Positions 58,648-64,000 of a DNA stretch of 64,000 nt are shown in pieces. Numbering within the stretch: the first letter of the stretch is position 1; each line of letters starts with the position of its first letter. This stretch comes from Pochonia chlamydosporia 170 (taxonomy: Eukaryota; Ascomycota; Sordariomycetes; Hypocreales; Clavicipitaceae), in the NCBI RefSeq assembly GCF_001653235.2, contig NC_035790.1:2046001-2110000 (forward strand). The letters run 5' to 3'. The notes beneath the pieces were generated by a model. That model searched no databases and was not told the origin of the DNA. It saw only the letters and a program-made list of their open reading frames with translations. The position numbers were made by a program, and so were the translations under genes.

Positions 58648-59016
58648 TTATGGCATGCTTCTCCGAGTACTCACAGACCCCTTAGATTGATCTCTACCTC
58701 TTGGACTCCTATCATCCTTGCGATGACCCCGATTCTGCACGTTCTCATGGTCATTCTCCGTTCGGTGCAGTTCACATTTCCCCATTGGAAGAGGGTGGCT
58801 TCGTCGAACCTGTACCTTTTGAATCCGATGTCCTCTGCTCTTCAATAAGCTAGATATACGGGTTTTTCTTGGCCCTGCCGCCTGGATTGCCCTGCCAGTA
58901 CCACAAAGTACGATCGGCATCTCTTTCGAAAACACAGGACTGCGCATCTCAGTTTTGTCCGAGGCCAGGGTGATACATTTTTCGCACTTATAGGGCTTGA
59001 TCTCTACAGTACACAT
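58648..59016 (-). CDS. Small Met-Cys cysteine-rich protein A (tandem family)
   Basis: Unrecognised 122-residue protein starting at the ATG at 59016. Cys at positions 2, 11 and 14 (Met-Cys-x8-Cys-x2-Cys) matches the two following minus-strand genes. The segment MPIVLCGTGRAIQAAGPRKT aligns without gaps to MPPALCVVGEGIQTRQKPYA of protein B and continues to a shared Ile-x2-Leu-Leu; about ten of thirty positions are identical. After an 18-residue linker and this block, the C-terminal third is polar and charged, as in protein B. No signal peptide or membrane segment; the early Cys pair suggests a small zinc site. Other frames of the same DNA have short protein-like stretches, but only this frame aligns with its neighbours. 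It may be a decaying copy, and expression is unproven. Confidence 0.5.
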   Translation of the reverse strand: MCTVEIKPYKCEKCITLASDKTEMRSPVFSKEMPIVLCGTGRAIQAAGPRKTRISSLLKSRGHRIQKVQVRRSHPLPMGKCELHRTENDHENVQNRGHRKDDRSPRGRDQSKGSVSTRRSMP

Positions 59017-59467
59017 ACTTGTCTTAGGTAGTATACTCAAGAGCTCGTTTATCGGAATACTGTGAGTTGGCGGCTTTCTGTGAGGGTGAGGAAGACGATG
59101 TTAAAGTTAAAGTTGATGGAGTTGGTGTCAGTGGTTTAGTCTGAGGTAGAATATCACCTCTCTGATGATGAGATTGCACTAGGTATTTATACTACTTTGA
59201 AGTCGCTACTTCACGGCCGCCTTATTTGGCGTTTCCAACTGTTCATTCTTACAAGGTGTTCCAAAGTGTATGTACAACTTGTCCAAAGAATGCTGCTTCT
59301 TTCATCACCTTTTCTCTGTGGAGATAGTTTAACCATATCATCAGTGAACGAACACAAGACAGCAGAGAATCGATTGGTAAACATGATATCCCGAAACATA
59401 TAGTGCTGTTCAACATAGACTCCATGACCTTTCATCCACCAGCAGTCTGTCATTCAGCCGAGTACAC
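59017..59467. other. Spacer between small Cys-rich genes A and B
   Basis: 450 bp holding the presumptive promoter of gene A; no other feature seen. Confidence 0.4.
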
Positions 59468-59953
59468 TCAGACCTTGATGCATCTCCCATTGACTCTAGG
59501 TCTGAGACGGCCGAAATCAAATGTTGGACGACGCCCAGAAATCTCCCGAGTCCCCTCATTCTCCCCACGACACTCCTTCTCCTTTTCCTGCATCTCTTCC
59601 CCTTCAAGAAACTGGTTCCCTTCGTAAAGCTCATTCTCCCCGTGAAACTCGCTCTTCAGACGCCGGTCTTCCTCCTCACGGCGCTCGTCTTCCCTCGCAA
59701 CTCGCTCGATGTGCTGCATATCGTTCTCCAGCTTACATTCGGGACACAAATCCGTAAGAAGCGGCAGGAAATTTTCGTAAATTACGGCTGTAGGCGGATG
59801 ATTGGCCGCTTCCAGTAGATCGCGAATATAGGCGTATGGCTTTTGCCGCGTCTGAATCCCTTCACCCACTACGCAGAGTGCCGGCGGCATGGCTTTCCAG
59901 AATTCTTCTCCGCATTTCCCGCAGGCGCAGCGCCTGAGCCATTCGTAACACAT
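59468..59953 (-). CDS. Small Met-Cys cysteine-rich protein B (tandem family)
   Basis: Unrecognised 161-residue protein from the ATG at 59953. It begins MCYEWLRRCACGKCGEEF, with Cys at 2, 9, 11 and 14. A short linker leads to the family block MPPALCVVGEGIQTRQKPYA and IRDLLEAANHPPT. A second Cys pair, LCPEC, sits near residue 70. The C-terminal half is highly charged, with Glu/Arg runs that may form a helix (VAREDERREEEDRRL), then a Gly/Glu-rich tail. With CxxC near both ends of the globular part, a single zinc site is plausible. There is no signal peptide, so it is probably intracellular. It lies between genes A and C on the same strand, consistent with tandem duplication followed by divergence. 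Of the three this is the best-looking ORF. Confidence 0.6.
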   Translation of the reverse strand: MCYEWLRRCACGKCGEEFWKAMPPALCVVGEGIQTRQKPYAYIRDLLEAANHPPTAVIYENFLPLLTDLCPECKLENDMQHIERVAREDERREEEDRRLKSEFHGENELYEGNQFLEGEEMQEKEKECRGENEGTREISGRRPTFDFGRLRPRVNGRCIKV

Positions 59954-60283
59954 GTCGAGTCTGTTGGATTGGGAGGCTCACGGGACGCTGACGGGAAGCG
60001 CAAGTGTGTGATTTCAAGCTTGCAAGTTTCCGTAGGGTCAAGTATCGGGCTATGGATGGAAAAGAATGGAGGATTTATATATTCACAAAGGCGTTGCGGA
60101 CTAGCGGCAGGTTTTATTTCAGCAAGTGTCCATATTTACAAACGTTGAATAATGCTCAGCTTGTTCACGAAGAGATTCTGCTTCTTTCACAATCTCTTCC
60201 CTTTTATAAAAGTACCACAAAAGTGTTCTATTCAAAGGTTGCTATTGAGTTCTCAAAATCTACGACCTGCTAACCAAGGCCAG
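59954..60283. other. Spacer between small Cys-rich genes B and C
   Basis: 330 bp, presumptive promoter of gene B; nothing else recognised. Confidence 0.4.
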
Positions 60284-60574
60284 CTATCTCCTATTTCTTC
60301 CCGAACCAGTAATATTTTGCCTATGCTGCGAGCATGCCGTACACATCCCGTATACAACACCCTGAGTTGTATCGCCAACCCTGTGATGCAGCTCTTGGAA
60401 ATTCATAGCTCCACTGGCACGAATCCTGTCAAAAACCGCTCTGCTAGCCTCACACTCAGGAGCATATATTGCCATAATCGCTATGCCCCAGGTACAAAGT
60501 TTGAAGCGCTCCAGCTTCTCTTCATTGTGGCCGCAGTAGTTGCATATATATTTTATAAAGACTTCCGTACACAT
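60284..60574 (-). CDS. Small Met-Cys cysteine-rich protein C (tandem family)
   Basis: Unrecognised 96-residue protein from the ATG at 60574. It starts MCTEVFIKYICNYCGHNEEK, so Cys2, Cys11 and Cys14 fall at exactly the positions seen in proteins A and B. The family block appears as Lys-Leu-Cys-Thr-Trp-Gly-Ile-Ala-Ile. A further Met-Cys-x2-Cys pair (GMCTACSQH) lies near the C-terminus, comparable with LCPEC of protein B. The Cys-Gly-His after the second Cys may add a metal ligand. No signal peptide or membrane segment. It is the shortest copy and lacks the charged tail of B. An unseen 3' exon cannot be excluded. Confidence 0.55.
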   Translation of the reverse strand: MCTEVFIKYICNYCGHNEEKLERFKLCTWGIAIMAIYAPECEASRAVFDRIRASGAMNFQELHHRVGDTTQGVVYGMCTACSQHRQNITGSGRNRR

Positions 60575-61510
60575 TTTGGTTTGGCTGTGTTTGTACTGTT
60601 TTCTTGGAGTTGTGATGGAGGTGGTTCGTGGCTGGGATCAATGAAGAAGAGTTGCGGGCGTTGACGAGTCTTGAAGATTTTGTTTGCTTCGGTTGTTTGG
60701 TAAAATGGAATTTGGAAACTCTGGACATTATATAGATGTCGTGACCTGTTCGGTGTGATATGTTTGTGTTGGTATACTGGTTCACTGCAACATCAGGTCA
60801 ATCGGCGCGTGATAGTGAGCCAAGTGAATAAGACCAGCGGCCCGAATCTGTGAACCAGAGTATAATGTTGAACAGGAATATATACACATAACCCTCAACA
60901 GACAGCTGCTGAATAGTTAGTTTTTCCTGGGCCGGCCACTGTCCACAAGGGGCGAACTCCTAGGTTGGCAACCTTTCATGTGTATAGGTTCCGACGTATT
61001 CATCTGAATAACTACCCAACGGCCATGTCAAATTTCTGTTCATAAAAGGCACCTTTATTCCGAGCAACAACAGTGAATAAATACCACCTATTTACACCTT
61101 GTTTGCTCGTACCATCATCACGAGATCTATTTCGTCTCAAGCGCCCTGAATGTCCAACAAATGTCCAACAAACATAAACGCTTGAATCAAAGCAACTCCA
61201 CCCGTCTAAACTATCGCATCAACTTCCGTATGTACGAACTCACTGAATGTATCGCCACAACAAGATGCGAATAGCCCCCCTTTTACAAACGGTTTAATCC
61301 TTCAACCTCGTCACGGGATCAATTTCATCTCACCCACCCCGAGACCACAGACAAACACCCGATAGAACCAAAGGTATGGCTTCAGAGATAGTTAATATAA
61401 AGAGAACCATAATCCCCAAGATATCTCGTCTCTCGTAGACTACACCCAAGGCATACAGTATCCAGCAAAACTCAAATCTTTTACCCCCCATCCCCTGACC
61501 AACGGCCACC
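60575..61510. other. Intergenic between small Cys-rich gene C and the plus-strand Met-Cys gene
   Basis: About 0.9 kb, divergent arrangement, so it contains both presumptive promoters. No other gene recognised. Confidence 0.45.
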
Positions 61511-61750
61511 ATGTGTACCTACACTAAGCACAAGACAGTGTACGACCGCTGTACCTTGCCGAGAAAGCATACCATCGTCAAGGAAACCTACAAGAAATGC
61601 TCTAAATGTCGACACGGCGGCTCGTACTGCCCAAACCCGACCCGTGATCGAAGCGAACCAACTGCCATGTGCACACGCAGAGGTCCCTGTAAGCTATGCG
61701 AGGATGAGGGAGTCGACGTAGGACATAAGATTTATGAGAGGGTATGTTGA
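61511..61750 (+). CDS. Small cysteine-rich protein D beginning Met-Cys
   Basis: Unrecognised 79-residue protein. The ATG at 61511 is in a near-ideal context (ggccaccATGtg). Nine Cys are present: Cys2 and Cys14, KKCSKC near 30-33, then single Cys, and RRGPCKLCEDEG near 60-63, ending in Cys79. The layout Met-Cys ... CxxC ... CxxC suggests a metal-binding fold related in style to proteins A-C, but it has no Cys at position 11 and lacks the Leu-Cys-x2-Gly block, so common descent is unproven. Just before the stop the sequence GAGAG|gtatgt could be an intron donor, so the true C-terminus may lie in another exon downstream. No signal peptide. Confidence 0.55.
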   Translation: MCTYTKHKTVYDRCTLPRKHTIVKETYKKCSKCRHGGSYCPNPTRDRSEPTAMCTRRGPCKLCEDEGVDVGHKIYERVC

Positions 61751-62425
61751 CATGTAATGGACGTGGAACTGTTCAGCCGCTTACATGGCACAGTATGAAT
61801 CTTCGCGGTACTGACATGACACCCTGCGGTTGGTGTTACGAAGTGATTGGATCAACACATGGCTGAATACCCACGGTGAATATGCACACCGATAGTCAGA
61901 TGATCCAAGAAGGCGGTCTTGTTTTACCTAAATAATCGTCGCGCGGTGGGTGTGGTGAATCGTGGTTGTGGATCGACTTTGGCGGCATTGTTAATGAGAA
62001 TCATCAAGCTGGGAAGGGTGAATATGGCGCAGGATAAGGGAATGTTGGGTGATTGAGGGCCCGAAGTGGATAAAATACCTTCGTTGCAAATTAACGAGCA
62101 AGCGAGAAGACGGGATTTGATTTAGTTGCTTTAAATAAATGAACTGCACACGCAGTGTTACTATATTTTTGGCCTTGACTACGGCTGTGTCGTCTATTAT
62201 CTCATGAAAAATGACTTTGTCAATGCAATACTTATTATATGTTGAACTCCGCCGCCATATGCAAGAAAGGCAAAAAAGAACTTGCTCGTCGCAAAACAGA
62301 TAAAAGGAAAAGCACTGCAGAGAAGAAAATAAACCCAAGAGCCTAGTTCCAGTACAACTTGTAATACCGTATCCAAAAGGCCATCGTGGACTGAATAAGC
62401 GTTGGTCGGCACAAATGAATCGCGA
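61751..62425. other. Intergenic between small Cys-rich gene D and the 3' end of the next gene
   Basis: About 675 bp where two genes converge; AT-rich in the second half. No gene recognised, though part could be a 3' exon of gene D. Confidence 0.4.
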
Positions 62426-64000
62426 TTAGAAAAATCGGCCCTTCTTCTTTGCGGCCGGCTTCTTCTTAGTAGTCTCGCCGAGGATATCGTCAAACGTAGC
62501 TCCTGCTGTGGTGGCTGGCTTGGGTTGAGGAGCAGGGCTCGCTGATCGACCAGCCATACCAGCAAGATTGCCAGCAGACGCACTTCTAAGTCCCATATGG
62601 CTGCTGGACGGCCGAGGTCCGATCGAGCTGCTTCGATTATGGGTTCCGAATACATTCGGAGGTTCCATTGGCACTGGTTCCAGGCCCATTGCGATACTCG
62701 ATCGGGAGAATTGGCGATTTCGTTGAGCTGGAGATAGATTTCGAGGACGCAGCGCGGGTTGAGCACCACCAGGTGGTGGTGATGGGGTGCTGGGTCCTCC
62801 AACAGGTGGCGCATTCAACGCAGGTTCATCCCCCGGGAAGATGGGTGCTGGCGGTTGCAATGGAGACATGGGAGGCTCTTCAGGTGGAGGAGCATCGGCC
62901 CCGTCCAGTCCTTCCCATTGCTTTGCGGCAAGCCAGCAGTGACTCCGATGGTATGTGGCTTCGACGCTGAACATGACAGCATCTGCGGACAGCTCAACGA
63001 TACCACCACCGCCGGTGACTTCATACCACATTTTGCGAACTTGTCTGTCCTCGACCCATGGAAGATTGCCCATTGGGGGCTCACACAGGAAGTATTCGAC
63101 CCCTTCCGTATGCTTCACACCTGGGGCATCTACGACCAGCATGGGTAAAGACTGAAGCACCACATAAAGGAACAGCCAGTACCCAATGCGCTGGTCCACC
63201 AAATCCTGGGTAACCTTGCCCTTACCCTCCCGGATTTCGAACTCTTTGAACTGGTCCAGGAATGGCAGTTTGATGCGGTTTGTATCGTAGTTATACGCCT
63301 TATTTAAGATGAGGATCAGCTCGTGTTCCTTTATCTTCTTTTCCATTCGATTTTGATCCTTTTGAGACATGTTGTCGAACGTCTCGTGGATGGCTTTCAT
63401 GGAAGGGAGCTGTGGAAGATCAAACGGAATCGGCGGTAAGACTGGAGGCTTGGAGCGATCGAATTCGGAGAGAATGTTTCGAAGCGCTGATATCGTCATC
63501 TTACCCGGCTCCTCGGAAATAGCCGGGGTCTCATCCATAACTCGGGACGTTAAATTGTTCCGATCAACAAGTAGATCATACAGAGCACACATATCAGAAT
63601 ATAGCATTTTGAGGACGCGTCTGTTTAGGCCACTTTCAGCAAAGGGGTTCTTCTTGTTGCTAGCCTTGGGTGGCCAGTTTCCAAACGTCGACTTGTAGTA
63701 GCTGAGGAGGAATTGCCGCATTCTGCTGAAGGAGTTTCTCCATATTTTGAATCGAACTTGCTTCAGCTCGGGAATCGAGGTTGAGTTGGCGATGCCAGCG
63801 AAAAGCGATGGGAATTCAAACTGCTCCAAATGTTCGTTCACATTGTGTTGTCTGTTGATAAGGTCCAAGTGCGCCCGCTCTAATCGCTGACGAGTGAGGG
63901 GAGAGACCTGCTCAAACAGAGGTAGTCGCAAATCAATAATTGCGGAGTACTTGCCTGCAGCGTGAGCGAACGCCTCATTGTACAATTCAACACATCGCAT
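62426..64000 (-). CDS. Conserved fungal protein, C-terminal part (5' end outside window)
   Basis: At least 524 residues, continuing beyond the window edge; the Met at the very edge is probably internal. I recall this as a conserved ascomycete family of unknown function (tentatively DUF8004), with marks such as LTRQRLERAHLDLINRQHNV, FPSLFAGIANSTS, FGNWPPKASNKKNPFAESGL and LYSDMCALYDLLVDR. The first 370 residues look folded and helical: LFLYVVLQSLPMLVVDAP is a hydrophobic stretch followed by FLCEPPMGNLPW. The last 150 residues are Pro/Ser-rich and disordered, ending in a Lys-rich tail TTKKKPAAKKKGRFF. No catalytic motif is recognised. The stop is TAA at 62426-62428. The presence of a real coding region is near certain; the family name is from memory. 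Confidence 0.8.
   Translation of the reverse strand: MRCVELYNEAFAHAAGKYSAIIDLRLPLFEQVSPLTRQRLERAHLDLINRQHNVNEHLEQFEFPSLFAGIANSTSIPELKQVRFKIWRNSFSRMRQFLLSYYKSTFGNWPPKASNKKNPFAESGLNRRVLKMLYSDMCALYDLLVDRNNLTSRVMDETPAISEEPGKMTISALRNILSEFDRSKPPVLPPIPFDLPQLPSMKAIHETFDNMSQKDQNRMEKKIKEHELILILNKAYNYDTNRIKLPFLDQFKEFEIREGKGKVTQDLVDQRIGYWLFLYVVLQSLPMLVVDAPGVKHTEGVEYFLCEPPMGNLPWVEDRQVRKMWYEVTGGGGIVELSADAVMFSVEATYHRSHCWLAAKQWEGLDGADAPPPEEPPMSPLQPPAPIFPGDEPALNAPPVGGPSTPSPPPGGAQPALRPRNLSPAQRNRQFSRSSIAMGLEPVPMEPPNVFGTHNRSSSIGPRPSSSHMGLRSASAGNLAGMAGRSASPAPQPKPATTAGATFDDILGETTKKKPAAKKKGRFF

Noticed and set aside
1..64000. tRNA/rRNA genes, CRISPR arrays, intact transposons, bacterial-type operons
   Set aside because: No cloverleaf with a T-loop GGTTCGAATCC-like box, no regularly spaced direct repeats, and no transposase or reverse-transcriptase reading frame were found by eye.

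Overview
The window is chromosomal DNA of a filamentous ascomycete, most likely a Sordariomycete of the order Hypocreales. The evidence is the gene content (Vps10, Mediator subunit 16, COP9 subunit 4, Zn2Cys6 regulator, fungal-only families), many spliced genes whose introns are mostly 45-135 nt with GT-AG ends and CTAAC/CTGAC-like branch sites, and monocistronic genes on both strands. I see no tRNA or rRNA gene, no CRISPR array and no intact transposon. The species assignment is inference from style, not a database match.

Layout. 1-752: 3' end of the Vps10 sorting receptor (+). 2700-6644: conserved fungal protein with an unusually long (1.75 kb) intron (-). 6.6-10.8 kb: gene-poor. 10.8-18.3 kb: Zn2Cys6 regulator (-), mitochondrial D-lactate dehydrogenase (-) and a divergently transcribed anion permease of the Dal5/ACS type (+), plausibly a small catabolic unit. 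18.9-22.2 kb: Mediator subunit 16 (+). 22.2-26.2 kb: gene-poor. 26.2-37.1 kb, all +: large coiled-coil protein, family X DNA polymerase, peroxisomal membrane protein PMP24, COP9 signalosome subunit 4. 37.3-41 kb: SGNH/GDSL esterase (-) divergent from the bifunctional purine enzyme ATIC/Ade17 (+). 41.4-46 kb: checkpoint clamp loader Rad17 (-) and a questin-oxidase-like protein (-). 46.3-51.8 kb: HECT-like E3 ligase of the UBE3D type and a divergent SNF2 ATPase (+). 51.8-54.4 kb: no gene. 54.4-58.5 kb: F-box/LRR protein and a small SAM methyltransferase (+). 58.6-61.8 kb: small cysteine-rich proteins that all begin Met-Cys. 62.4-64.0 kb: C-terminal part of a conserved fungal protein (-), running off the window.

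Most of the window is housekeeping. The part most likely to be undescribed is the array at 58.6-60.6 kb. Three consecutive minus-strand genes encode proteins with Cys at positions 2, 11 and 14 and a shared Leu-Cys-x2-Gly-x2-Ile block. They look like a tandemly expanded family of small intracellular metal-binding proteins of unknown role. A fourth Met-Cys protein lies nearby on the other strand.

Other signals: two short motifs dispersed only through intergenic DNA (GACCAGACAT and TACGGAGTA); an upstream ORF whose stop overlaps the start codon of the family X polymerase; a GC-AG intron in the PMP24 gene; and an in-frame stop or unusual splice in the UBE3D-like gene. Exon boundaries given below were placed by eye from splice signals and reading-frame continuity.
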